Assembly: GCF_050320395.1 (NCBI RefSeq)
Contig: NZ_CP144459.1
Location: forward strand, 1,426,001-1,490,000
Length of the DNA: 64,000 nucleotides
Source: Treponema_C sp050320395
Lineage (GTDB): Bacteria; Spirochaetota; Spirochaetia; Treponematales; Treponemataceae
Direction: 5' to 3'
In this document: positions 53,040 through 60,829 of the stretch, piece by piece
How positions within the stretch are numbered: position 1 is the stretch's first letter
Layout of the letters: each line of letters starts with the position of its first letter
Position numbers and translations under genes: made by a program
Notes under the pieces: model-generated
The model's database searches: none
What the model was told of the DNA's origin: nothing
The model's input: only the letters and a program-made list of their open reading frames with translations

Positions 53040-54376
53040 GAGCCTGTCACAAAATCTGTGTAAATGGCATTTCCTAACAAAGTGGAAAGCGTCCCTCAAA
53101 AAGGATAGCGAACTGGTTGACCGCCGGTCCCCATTCCTTAATCGGCATAGTCCACTTTGCGCTCGCATTCTTAATCGCAAGGTACATCACCTTATATATC
53201 GAATCGTCATCGGGAAAACTTGATTTATTGCGCGTGACTTTGCGCAGGGAAAAGTTCAGGCTCTCAATTGCATTTGTCGTGTAGATGACACGGCGGATGC
53301 TGTCCGGGTACGAGAAGAACTCCGTCAGCTCGTTCCAGTTACGCTGCCATGAGGCCGAAATCATCGGGTACTTGCCGTCCCATTTTTTTCCAAAATCTTC
53401 AAGCGCTTCACGTCCGCTGTCTGCGTTCACTGCACAGTAGATTTCCTTCAAGTCGCGGCAGACTTGCTTCAAATCCTTGTAAGAAACAAACTTCGTCGAG
53501 CTTCGGATCATGTGCACTATGCAATGCTGGATGTGAGTGTCCGGAAAAATTGCTCTGAGCGCGTCGGGGAACCCGGTAAGCCCGTCCATGCAGGCTATGA
53601 GAATGTCATTTGTACCCCGGTTCTTTATGTCAGTCAGCACACTCATCCAGAACTTCGCTCCTTCCGTGTCAGCAAGCCACAGCCCCAAAACCTCTTTTTT
53701 GCCTTCCCAGTTTATTGCCAGAGCAACATACAGGGCTTTGTTGACGTTCTTGCCGTCCTGTCTTGAGTTTACTCGTAAGGCATCGAGGAAAAGTATCGGG
53801 TAAGACTTCTCAAGCGGGCGATTGCGCCACTGGCGAACATCCTCAATGACTGATTCGGTCACTCGAGAAATTAATTCCGGTGAAACTTCCACCCCATAGA
53901 TATTCTGCAGGTGCCGTTGTATGTCGCGGCAGCTCATCCCGAATGAGTACATCGAGATAATCTGGTCGTTGAACAAGGGGGCACGTCTGTCGTGTTTAGG
54001 GATTATCAGCGGCTCGAATGTGCTATTACGGTCGCGCGGTACCTCGATTTCTACCGTGCTGTTGTCGTTCATGATTACGGACTTGTCCGTGTAGCCGTTT
54101 CTACTGTTGCCCGAGTTGTCCCCTGCATTGTCATGCTTTGCATAGCCGAGGTGCTCATCCAGCTCTGCCTGCAACGCCCGCTCATAAAAGCGCTTTGTAA
54201 TTTGACGTAATAGTCCGTCCTGACCGGTAAGCTCATCCTTGGTCATTCCGTGGAAATCAATCCGATCGAGCATCTGATCGATTGCGTCCTTCTCTTTCTT
54301 GTTTTTTCTGGCTGTCATATACTCCTCCTAGAGTATCATATTTTCAGCCATTTACACAAATATTTTTACAGGGCCC
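53040..54376 (-). mobile_element. IS256-family insertion sequence
   Basis: The element is about 1.34 kb with one transposase gene. The terminal inverted repeats are GAGCCTGTCACAAAATCTGT... on the left and the complement of ...TTTACACAAATATTTTTACA on the right; they agree at 22 of 29 positions, with the inner GTGTAAATGGC identical. Flanking sequence shares CACGAA (52803-52808 and 54376-54381), a likely partial target duplication of the 8-9 bp made by this family. The right boundary is uncertain by a base or two. It sits in a displaced Rhs toxin cassette. A partial second left end precedes it. Confidence 0.85.
53074..54318 (-). CDS. IS256-family (Mutator-type) DDE transposase
   Basis: The protein has 414 residues, typical for the family. 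Acidic residues of the DDE triad are seen in ILFLDALRVNSRQDGK, ACMDGLTGFPDALRAIFPDT and YTTNAIESLNFSLRK, and the adjacent QHCIVHMIRSSTKFVSYKD is the conserved Mutator/IS256 signature. No frameshift or stop interrupts it, so it may be active. The stop lies inside the repeated 229-bp unit. It moves the element by copy-out/paste-in. Confidence 0.92.
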   Translation of the reverse strand: MTARKNKKEKDAIDQMLDRIDFHGMTKDELTGQDGLLRQITKRFYERALQAELDEHLGYAKHDNAGDNSGNSRNGYTDKSVIMNDNSTVEIEVPRDRNSTFEPLIIPKHDRRAPLFNDQIISMYSFGMSCRDIQRHLQNIYGVEVSPELISRVTESVIEDVRQWRNRPLEKSYPILFLDALRVNSRQDGKNVNKALYVALAINWEGKKEVLGLWLADTEGAKFWMSVLTDIKNRGTNDILIACMDGLTGFPDALRAIFPDTHIQHCIVHMIRSSTKFVSYKDLKQVCRDLKEIYCAVNADSGREALEDFGKKWDGKYPMISASWQRNWNELTEFFSYPDSIRRVIYTTNAIESLNFSLRKVTRNKSSFPDDDSIYKVMYLAIKNASAKWTMPIKEWGPAVNQFAILFEGRFPLC

Positions 54377-54509
54377 ACGAATAGGTATTTCCGGACTTGA
54401 TGGCCAAAATATTCAAAAAATCGGATCAAGCAATTTTGATGCCGACCGAAATTATTCAACTGAAGGTGATGTTGGAAAAATAAAAAGAGTACTTATTATA
54501 GGAGAATAA
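54377..54509 (+). pseudogene. Rhs toxin cassette 2, 3' part after the IS
   Basis: The frame RIGISGLDGQNIQKIGSSNF continues the toxin domain split at 52810 and runs to a TAA at 54507-54509. In total the reconstructed toxin domain beyond the NNPVKYIDPTGR boundary has about 70 residues, which is short, so part may have been lost. I recognise no toxin family. An exported-protein gene begins two bases after its stop, again in the immunity position. Confidence 0.65.
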
Positions 54510-54511
54510 AA

Positions 54512-55165
54512 ATGAAAAAATACTTTGTGATAATCAGTTTTTTGTCTTTATTGCTTACGTTGTACGGACAATCAATTTCCGATTTTTCAATTATAAATAT
54601 GAATAATAATCGGATATATAATTTTTATGATAACCCTGCTGTCTTTTTTTCCTGTATTGATGAGGATGCAGATTTTTTAAAGATAGAAAAGGGAAATTCA
54701 AAGGAATTCCAAGTAAAAGATTTATATAAAGGAAGGATTTGGCATATGGAAATTCCCTTGAGCGAATCTTATAGAATGTATTATGAACAATTTGTACAAA
54801 ACCCGGAAAAGTACTTTTATTTTAGTTATTTGGAAGTCTTTAAGGGATTTAAAACAATACGCGGTGTATGTATCGGTGATAAAATTGAAAATGTAATTAA
54901 AGCGTATCCTGATGCGGTTTTTTATAAAAAAACTTCAAAAAACAGTACATGGCAATCCGGAGATTCTCTTTGGGGAAATGAAATAAAAGTCGACATCAAT
55001 AATCTTCCTAAGAATTTGGGATATATTGTTTTACGACAATCTTTTTTTCAGTATAATAGGACAACGGAAACGAATTGGCCTATGCATTATTATCTTATTT
55101 TTGTGCTTGATAAAGAAAAAAGAGTTTCATCAATAATTTTAACGAAAATTGTAGATGCCGTATAG
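54512..55165 (+). CDS. exported protein, candidate immunity protein for Rhs cassette 2
   Basis: The protein has 217 residues with a signal peptide (YFVIISFLSLLLTLYGQS). The mature part contains GVCIGDKIENVIKAYPDAVF and SSIILTKIVDAV and shows no recognised enzymatic motif. GGAG seven bases before the ATG is a good ribosome site. Its start two bases after the toxin stop mirrors cassette 1 and suggests the cognate immunity role. With the toxin destroyed by the IS, the gene may now be an orphan. It converges with lplA across a 48-bp gap. Confidence 0.5.
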   Translation: MKKYFVIISFLSLLLTLYGQSISDFSIINMNNNRIYNFYDNPAVFFSCIDEDADFLKIEKGNSKEFQVKDLYKGRIWHMEIPLSESYRMYYEQFVQNPEKYFYFSYLEVFKGFKTIRGVCIGDKIENVIKAYPDAVFYKKTSKNSTWQSGDSLWGNEIKVDINNLPKNLGYIVLRQSFFQYNRTTETNWPMHYYLIFVLDKEKRVSSIILTKIVDAV

Positions 55166-55213
55166 ATACAGCATATAGTCAATATATTTATTCTTCCGTA
55201 ACTTCCCTTGCCC

Positions 55214-56200
55214 TCACTCTATTATGCTTTCAAGGAGTTCTTCGGCGCTCAGAGAATAAAAGGCGGTGTGCAGTTGTTGTTTTTCGATGAGCTCGGCGAG
55301 GGTCTGCTTTTCGTAAGGGATGCCGCACAGGGCTTTTTCCACGGCTTCTATATCGCCCGAAGCAAAAAAATCGCCGTATATTTTGCAGTTTTCGATTATG
55401 CCCTTTTTTACCGACAAGTTTACGGCGATTCCGCCCGAAGCAAAGCGTTTTTTGCGCTCTATATTAAAGGCGGGGGAAGTGCCGTAATTCCATTCCCAGG
55501 TACGGAACTTTTTATCGGCAATTTCTTCAATACGCCGAATGTCGGAAAAAGAGGGGCGGTACACCGAAGCTCCCGTTTGTAAAATGCTTTGTACCATAAA
55601 GTCCCGAAAAGCCGTTTCATTCATCGGAGTTTTCAAATGGTCTGCAATCCTCGTAACCCGCTCGCGCACGGACTTAATCCCCTTTGAAACGATTTTATCG
55701 TCGGAAACGCTGATGCTTTTTACCAAAGCTTCCAAATCGGTTGCAAAAAGAATGGAACCGTGGTGCACCATCGCATTTTGCCTGCGGAATTGAGCGTTTC
55801 CCGAAATCTTTTTGCCTTCGATAAATAAATCGTTTCTCCCGCCGAATTCCGCGCGGAGCCCCGCCTTTTGCATAGCCTCTACGACGGGCTCGGTAAAATG
55901 CCGAAAACCGCAGGCGTTTTTATCGTAATTTTTTACGATAAACGAAAACTGCCATGTTTTTTCGTCGGTGTAAATGGTTCCGCCTCCCGAATTGCGGCGC
56001 ACAATGTGCAAACCGTTTTGCTCGGCATAGGAAGTATTTATTTCTTCAACCGTGTTTTGAAAGCGCCCAATCATGAGGGTGGGCTTTGTGCGCCAAAACA
56101 TAAAAAGATTGTCGTCGCCTATATCTTTTTCGCCCATAAAGTATTCTTCGGCGCCGAAGTTAAAACAGGGGTCGGTATTGTCGTGTTCAATATATGTCAT
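55214..56200 (-). CDS. lplA: lipoate-protein ligase A
   Basis: The protein has 328 residues. GAEEYFMGE, FMFWRTKPTLMIGRFQNTVE and LHIVRRNSGGGTIYTDEKTW carry the conserved lipoyl-binding RRxxGGG motif, and DLFIEGKKISGNAQFRR is the catalytic-lysine region (KxSGxA). The C-terminal accessory domain is present (RTWEWNYGTSPAFNIERKKR). It activates lipoate with ATP and attaches it to E2/GcvH proteins. It overlaps lipA by 4 bp, so scavenging and synthesis of lipoyl groups are encoded together. Confidence 0.94.
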   Translation of the reverse strand: MTYIEHDNTDPCFNFGAEEYFMGEKDIGDDNLFMFWRTKPTLMIGRFQNTVEEINTSYAEQNGLHIVRRNSGGGTIYTDEKTWQFSFIVKNYDKNACGFRHFTEPVVEAMQKAGLRAEFGGRNDLFIEGKKISGNAQFRRQNAMVHHGSILFATDLEALVKSISVSDDKIVSKGIKSVRERVTRIADHLKTPMNETAFRDFMVQSILQTGASVYRPSFSDIRRIEEIADKKFRTWEWNYGTSPAFNIERKKRFASGGIAVNLSVKKGIIENCKIYGDFFASGDIEAVEKALCGIPYEKQTLAELIEKQQLHTAFYSLSAEELLESIIE

Positions 56201-57051
56201 GCGTTTTCACATAAAGCTTCCGAAGCATTGTAGGAACTGCGCACAAAGGGCGCACTTGCAACGTAACGGAAGCCCTTTTTAAGGCCGATTTTTTTGTATT
56301 CGGCAAATTGTTCGGGTCTCACGTATTCGGCAACTTCGATATGGGAGGTAGAAGGCCGTAGATACTGACCGATTGTCATAATATCGCAGCCCGCATTCCG
56401 CACATCGTCCATAAGCTTTAAAACCTCGTCCTTCGTTTCTCCCAAGCCGACCATAATCCCTGTTTTGGTAAAAATATCCGGATAATTCCGCTTTGCATAT
56501 GCCAAAACCTTCAGCGAGCGCTCATAGCGGGCTTGGGGACGCACGGAAGGGTAGAGGCGCTCAATCGTTTCGACATTGTGATTCAATACATCGGGGCGCG
56601 CCTGCAGCACCCTGTCCAAAAGCTCTTCTTTTGCGTGCATATCGGGAATAAGCACTTCGACTTTTACGCCGGGGCATAAAGAGTGAATCGCTTCTATAGT
56701 TTGCGCAAAATGTTCGGCCCCCTCGTCGGGTAAATCGTCGCGCGTAACGCTTGTAATAACCGCGTATTTAAGGCGCAGTTTTTGTACCGCCTCTGCAACG
56801 TGAAGGGGCTCGGCCGTATCGACGGGCGAGGGGGGAGCGCATTCCACATTGCAAAAGCGGCAGTTTCTCGTACACTGCCTGCCCAAAATCATAAAGGTTG
56901 CCGTTCCCTTTTTATAACACTCGCAAAGGTTGGGGCAGGCGGCCTCCTTGCACACCGTATTGAGCGACAGCTCTTTCATCAACAAAGCGACTTCCGATAA
57001 ATCGGTTTCGCGGTACTTTATTTTTAACCATTCGGGCTTTTTTAAATCCAT
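56197..57051 (-). CDS. lipA: lipoyl synthase (radical SAM)
   Basis: The protein has 284 residues. The N-terminal auxiliary-cluster cysteines (CKEAACPNLCECY), the radical-SAM CTRNCRFCNV motif and the C-terminal RSSY (SAPFVRSSYNA) serine motif are all present. LMDDVRNAGCDIMTIGQYLR and RPSTSHIEVAEYV are family-typical. It inserts two sulfur atoms into octanoyl groups. It is the upstream partner of lplA; 29 bp separate it from the P83/100 gene. It is complete and should be functional. Confidence 0.95.
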   Translation of the reverse strand: MDLKKPEWLKIKYRETDLSEVALLMKELSLNTVCKEAACPNLCECYKKGTATFMILGRQCTRNCRFCNVECAPPSPVDTAEPLHVAEAVQKLRLKYAVITSVTRDDLPDEGAEHFAQTIEAIHSLCPGVKVEVLIPDMHAKEELLDRVLQARPDVLNHNVETIERLYPSVRPQARYERSLKVLAYAKRNYPDIFTKTGIMVGLGETKDEVLKLMDDVRNAGCDIMTIGQYLRPSTSHIEVAEYVRPEQFAEYKKIGLKKGFRYVASAPFVRSSYNASEALCENA

Positions 57052-57080
57052 GCTGCTTCCGTTTTGTATTGTTCTCCCGC

Positions 57081-58637
57081 TTATTCTACACCCTGCAAGT
57101 CGTCCGTTTTAAGCAGTTTTGCAAAACCGTAGGTATCGGTAACCATAACGCCTTCGGGTGTAACGGTAATCGGTGTTCCCGGAAGAACATATACATTCGA
57201 TTTTAAAACCTGCTTTAAATCGGCATCGTATTTTGCAGCCGTATAATTTTTTCCGTCCTGAACGACTACATAGTAAAAATCGCCCTCTTTTACCAGTACC
57301 GAATCGGGAGCAAGCTCTTCTTCGCTTTGAGCGATTATTTCCATATTTTTGGAATCGAGCTTAACCAATTTTACCGCCGCATTGCCGCCCGTTTTTCCCG
57401 CAACCGCTATATAGTCCTTTCCCGAAAGATAGATAACGCGGTTTCTGATAACGCTAACGGGCGATTCTTTAACGGTGCGGCCGGTTTTCGTATCAACTAA
57501 AACCATAGCCGAAAGTTTTTCTTTTTCATTGGTGATTTTAAGACCGTAGGCGGCTTTGATAACCTCATCCAAACCGGCACTTTCGCGTATAAGCTGCTGT
57601 TGGTCCTTGGCAATATCTATGCGTTCCTTTTGGGCTTCGGTTTGCTTTTTATCGGCGGTTTGCTGCGCTTCTTCAGCCTTTTTTTCGTAAATTTCGACGG
57701 CTTTAATCATTTCGGCGGTTTTTTCTTCCTGCTTTTCGGCCGCTTTTTTTACCTCATCGGCTTTTTTTTGTGCTTCCTTATCGCCGGGCTTTGCTTCGGC
57801 TTCTTTTTGAGCCTTTACCGCTTCCTTCTTTAACTCTTCGCTCTTTTTCTTTTCGACCGCGGCTTCTTTTTTTACTTCAACGGCCTTCTTTTGCGCTTGT
57901 TCGGCCTTAACTTGAGATTTTTCGGCTTCTTTTTCTTTTATCGTTACCATGTTTTTGCGCTCATCGATTCCCTTACCGCTTTCTTCTTTTAACGATTCGA
58001 TAACCTTCGTATCCGAAATCACCGAGGTATCGACGGTTCCCGTATCTCCTGCAAGAACATCGGAAAGGGGAATGACAATCTGTGTTTTTCCCGGCCATTC
58101 GGCATAATTAAGCGATAACCCCGCCTTATCGGCGCTCAGGTTTGAGGTAACAATCTTTTTATACTTTTGATTAAAGGCATCCATATTGCCGCGGTACACC
58201 GCATTGTATACGGTAACAAAGACAGCCAGGGTTTCGGCGTCTTTTCGGCTGTAACCGTAGGCTGCTTCCAAATATGCGGCTATAATGCGCCGAACATTGT
58301 CCACGTGATCGACAATCGCCTGATCGCCCAAAATCAATATGTCGGCATCGAGCTTTTCCTTTACCGAAGGATCGACCGCGTGAATGATATGGTAGCGACT
58401 TAGCTGACCCGCCCTGCTTTGTTCGGCGGAATTTTGTGCAACGCTTACCGCCAAACCGCTTCCGATACTGCGGATTTGCTCTGCAGTATTGATGATTTTA
58501 TGCGGTCCCGCATAGTTTATAAATACGACCGAAGAAGCGGTCCCCGCCGATTCTATTTCGGCCCTGTCGACTTCCAAGGCAAAAAGCATGACACAGCAAA
58601 ATATAAAAGCGCTCAAAACAATCAGGTATTTTTTCAT
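57081..58637 (-). CDS. P83/100-family exported coiled-coil protein
   Basis: The protein has 518 residues from the ATG at 58635-58637, chosen because GGAGG lies five bases before it; the neighbouring ATG at 58640 is too close. A signal peptide (KYLIVLSAFIFCCVMLFAL) is followed by an N-terminal domain with NVRRIIAAYLEAAYGYSRKD, a long Glu/Lys/Ala coiled-coil (about residues 220-350), and a C-terminal beta-rich domain (GRTVKESPVSVIRNRVIYLS). The layout is that of the P83/100 antigens of Borrelia and Treponema. The N-terminal DILILGDQAIVDHV region is characteristic. The function is unknown; it is probably periplasmic or outer-membrane associated. Confidence 0.8.
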   Translation of the reverse strand: MKKYLIVLSAFIFCCVMLFALEVDRAEIESAGTASSVVFINYAGPHKIINTAEQIRSIGSGLAVSVAQNSAEQSRAGQLSRYHIIHAVDPSVKEKLDADILILGDQAIVDHVDNVRRIIAAYLEAAYGYSRKDAETLAVFVTVYNAVYRGNMDAFNQKYKKIVTSNLSADKAGLSLNYAEWPGKTQIVIPLSDVLAGDTGTVDTSVISDTKVIESLKEESGKGIDERKNMVTIKEKEAEKSQVKAEQAQKKAVEVKKEAAVEKKKSEELKKEAVKAQKEAEAKPGDKEAQKKADEVKKAAEKQEEKTAEMIKAVEIYEKKAEEAQQTADKKQTEAQKERIDIAKDQQQLIRESAGLDEVIKAAYGLKITNEKEKLSAMVLVDTKTGRTVKESPVSVIRNRVIYLSGKDYIAVAGKTGGNAAVKLVKLDSKNMEIIAQSEEELAPDSVLVKEGDFYYVVVQDGKNYTAAKYDADLKQVLKSNVYVLPGTPITVTPEGVMVTDTYGFAKLLKTDDLQGVE

Positions 58638-58740
58638 CATATCCTCCGAAGCCGGAACCGCCTCAAAAGCATTCAATATCGGACAGCCGGCTTATACAGT
58701 ATAATGCAAAAATCGTTAAAATACCAGCCCTTTTTTTTTA

Positions 58741-58917
58741 TAAACCGTCAAGCACGCAAAGAAATTATATAACAGTTTTATAATTTTTATTAATCTCTGC
58801 GTTCCTTGCGGTCTTAGCGGTAAACTACAAACCGCCAAGCACGCAAAGAGCGCAAAGAATTTCCGAAAAAACTTTTCTTAAAACTCTGCGTTCCTTGCGG
58901 TCTTAGCGGTAAACTGT
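58741..58917. repeat. two tandem, partly self-complementary repeat units
   Basis: Two units of about 87 bp follow each other. Each starts with AAACCGnCAAGCACGCAAAG and ends with CTCTGCGTTCCTTGCGGTCT followed by TAGCGGTAAACT; the start and end are partly complementary, so each could fold into a hairpin. The internal sequence differs. Similar short motifs of this wording recur in many bacterial genomes. They fill most of the 366-bp gap between the P83/100 gene and the tRNA genes; the remainder holds the tRNA promoter. Confidence 0.7.
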
Positions 58918-58944
58918 AAACCGTGAAGAGTGCGCAACAAGTAC

Positions 58945-58973
58945 TTGACGCTTTTTTTGTATTAGTGTATAGT
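58945..58973 (+). promoter_or_regulatory. sigma-70-type promoter of the tRNA genes
   Basis: TTGACG (58945-58950) and TATAGT (58968-58973) lie 17 bases apart. The expected start is near 58980, about 24 bases before tRNA-Thr. A GC-rich stretch following the -10 region is absent. Confidence 0.7.
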
Positions 58974-59003
58974 GGGTTCCGTTGCAAATCGGTTTTAACC
59001 AAT

Positions 59004-59078
59004 GCCAACTTAGCTCAGCCGGTCCAGAGCACGTGATTTGTAATCTCGGGGTCCAGGGTTCGAATCCCTGAGTTGGCT
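59004..59078 (+). tRNA. tRNA-Thr (anticodon TGT)
   Basis: GCCAACT and AGTTGGC pair as a seven-base acceptor stem, with T as discriminator and no encoded CCA. The D-stem GCTC/GAGC, the anticodon arm with loop TTTGTAA (anticodon TGT) and the T-arm CAGGGTTCGAATCCCTG are all present. It is the first of two tRNA genes 19 bases apart. Confidence 0.92.
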
Positions 59079-59097
59079 TACCGCTGAGCAAAAAAAC

Positions 59098-59179
59098 GGG
59101 GAGGTTCCCGAGCGGTCAAAGGGGGCAGACTGTAAATCTGTTGGCTCCGCCTTCGAAGGTTCGAATCCTTCTCTCCCCA
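59098..59179 (+). tRNA. tRNA-Tyr (anticodon GTA)
   Basis: GGGGAGG pairs with TCTCCCC, with discriminator A. The anticodon loop CTGTAAA gives anticodon GTA. A long class II variable arm (GGCTCC...) and the T-arm with GGTTCGAATCC follow. No CCA is encoded. It is followed at once by a terminator. Confidence 0.92.
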
Positions 59180-59220
59180 AAAGCCTAATTCGTTTATTAA
59201 CGGGTTAGGCTTTCTTTTTA
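59180..59220 (+). terminator. rho-independent terminator after the tRNA genes
   Basis: AAAGCCTAA (59180-59188) and TTAGGCTTT (59205-59213) form a nine-base stem. CGTT/AACG inside it adds a second small stem. CTTTTTA follows. It ends the tRNA transcript just before the YkgJ-type gene. Confidence 0.8.
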
Positions 59221-59241
59221 TTCTTTTAGGAAAAAGTCCCT

Positions 59242-59715
59242 ATGAACGATCCGTTTTATGCAAAAGGATTATGCTTTTCCTGTAAACGCTGTTCTCATTG
59301 CTGCCGTATCGATCCCGGCTGTGTGTGCCTGTCGAAAAGTGATTTGACAAATCTCTGTAAATGGTTTAATTTAAAAGAAGCGGAATTTATACGCTTATTT
59401 TGCCGCTTTGTGTATAATTCGCAGGGGAAAGAGGTGCTTTCTTTAAAAGAAAAACCTGATTACGATTGTATTTTGTGGGATAAAGGCTGTACGGCATACG
59501 GGGCACGCCCCCTGCAATGTTCAACCTATCCGTTTTGGCCCTTTATACTGGAAAGCAGACAAAGCTGGGATAAAGAAGCCGCCTATTGCCCGGGAATAAA
59601 CACGGGAGAACTGCATACTGCACCTGCAATCGAAAAAAACCTTGCCTTATACCGGCACAATATTCCGCTCACACGAGAGGACATAAGGCCTTTTACAGAG
59701 GAAACGGAACTATGA
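59242..59715 (+). CDS. YkgJ-type cysteine-cluster protein
   Basis: The protein has 157 residues. CFSCKRCSHCCRIDPGCVCL is the N-terminal cysteine cluster of the YkgJ family (putative Zn or Fe-S chelating). Further cysteines follow in YDCILWDKGCTAYGARPLQC and TYPFWPFI. The family has been proposed to bind metal, but its role is not known. It begins the operon that runs into dnaG and rpoD, and its stop overlaps the next gene by 4 bp (ATGA). Confidence 0.8.
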   Translation: MNDPFYAKGLCFSCKRCSHCCRIDPGCVCLSKSDLTNLCKWFNLKEAEFIRLFCRFVYNSQGKEVLSLKEKPDYDCILWDKGCTAYGARPLQCSTYPFWPFILESRQSWDKEAAYCPGINTGELHTAPAIEKNLALYRHNIPLTREDIRPFTEETEL

Positions 59716-60650
59716 AAATACGTTTTTGGGGAGTCAGGGGTTCGATTGCAACTCCCATATCGGCGGCTCAAATACAATCGAAAATCGTTGCCGTTGTCGC
59801 CGCAATTTCCGCCCGCGACATTGAATCCGAAAATGCACGCCAAAGCTTTATCGCAAACCTCCCGGAATACATATACGGTACCATAGGCGGAAACACCGCC
59901 TGTTTGGAAATTAAAAATGAAAGCGGCGACCGCATTATTTTGGATGCGGGAACCGGAATCCGCGCATGCGGTAAGCAGTACGTGCATGAAAAAAACGCGG
60001 TATATCATTTGCTTTTTTCGCATTTCCACTGGGATCACATCCAGGGTTTACCCTTTTTTGACCCCGCATATAAACCCGGTACAACCCTAAACATCTATTC
60101 CGATTATCCGAATATGCGCCGCTTTTTGCGCGAACAAATGCAGCCTCCGTATTTTCCCGTAAAAATGGAGGCCCTGACAAAAAATATCGTATGGCATGAT
60201 ATTAAAGACAACGTCCCGTTTAAAATAGGCAGTACGGAAGTTATGACAAAGTCCATGTTCCATCCGGGAGGTTCCCACGCCTATTTATTCATGGAAAACG
60301 GCAAACGCTTTATCTACGCAACCGATGTGGAATTGCAACAGCGCGATTTTCAACGCACCGAAGAAAATGCCGCTTTTTTTGAAAATACCGACGTTTTGGT
60401 TTTGGACTCTCAATATACGATTGAAGAAACCGCCCAAAAAGAAGGGTGGGGGCATTCGGCCTTTTGTTATGCAATCGATTTTGCGGTTTTTTGGAATATC
60501 CGTCACCTTTATTTGTTTCATCACGAACCCATGTACGACGATAAAAAAATACACACGATTTTAAAATCGGCTCAATGGTATTCCGATTACGTATGCGGCG
60601 GCAAGGTTATCGTACACTTGGCTATGGAAGGCCGGGAAATCGATTTATGA
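59712..60650 (+). CDS. MBL-fold metallohydrolase
   Basis: From the ATG at 59712 the protein has 312 residues. The start MKIRFWGVRGSIATP with GGNTACLEI and the metal site SHFHWDHIQGLPFF (HxHxDH) places it in the RNase Z/PhnP-like branch of the beta-lactamase fold. FIYATDVELQ carries the bridging aspartate and YLFHHEPMYDD the last histidine. The frame is open further upstream, but the ATGA overlap with the YkgJ gene marks the true start. The substrate is unknown; cyclic nucleotide or phosphodiester hydrolysis is possible. Confidence 0.82.
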   Translation: MKIRFWGVRGSIATPISAAQIQSKIVAVVAAISARDIESENARQSFIANLPEYIYGTIGGNTACLEIKNESGDRIILDAGTGIRACGKQYVHEKNAVYHLLFSHFHWDHIQGLPFFDPAYKPGTTLNIYSDYPNMRRFLREQMQPPYFPVKMEALTKNIVWHDIKDNVPFKIGSTEVMTKSMFHPGGSHAYLFMENGKRFIYATDVELQQRDFQRTEENAAFFENTDVLVLDSQYTIEETAQKEGWGHSAFCYAIDFAVFWNIRHLYLFHHEPMYDDKKIHTILKSAQWYSDYVCGGKVIVHLAMEGREIDL

Positions 60651-60829
60651 ACGGCAAGGCCTATGAATACGCCTTTTCACTCGGAGAAATAAAAGAATTG
60701 GTTTTGATGTTGCGCCGGCAAGAGGATGTTTTACCGCATGAATTGCGCCGCCTCTTTTCTTTCCTTGAATCAAGCGTATATGATACCATGACGATTGAAG
60801 AAGCTGAAAGGTTTTTTAATGGCACATAA
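60647..60829 (+). CDS. small conserved-position protein (60 aa), unknown
   Basis: From the ATG at 60647, which overlaps the MBL stop by 4 bp, 60 residues are encoded. They are acidic and helical (EYAFSLGEIKELVLMLRRQE, FSFLESSVYDTMTIEEAERF), without membrane helix. It overlaps mltG by 11 bp. Tight coupling on both sides supports a real gene. I recognise no family. Confidence 0.6.
   Translation: MNGKAYEYAFSLGEIKELVLMLRRQEDVLPHELRRLFSFLESSVYDTMTIEEAERFFNGT

Noticed and set aside
52469..53180. Minus-strand frames over the Rhs fragment and IS left end
   Set aside because: They cross the IS boundary or the duplicated end and read neither the transposase frame nor any recognisable protein.
57600..57833. 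Plus-strand hydrophobic frame opposite the P83/100 coiled coil
   Set aside because: It is the complement of Lys/Glu-rich codons and has no gene-like context.
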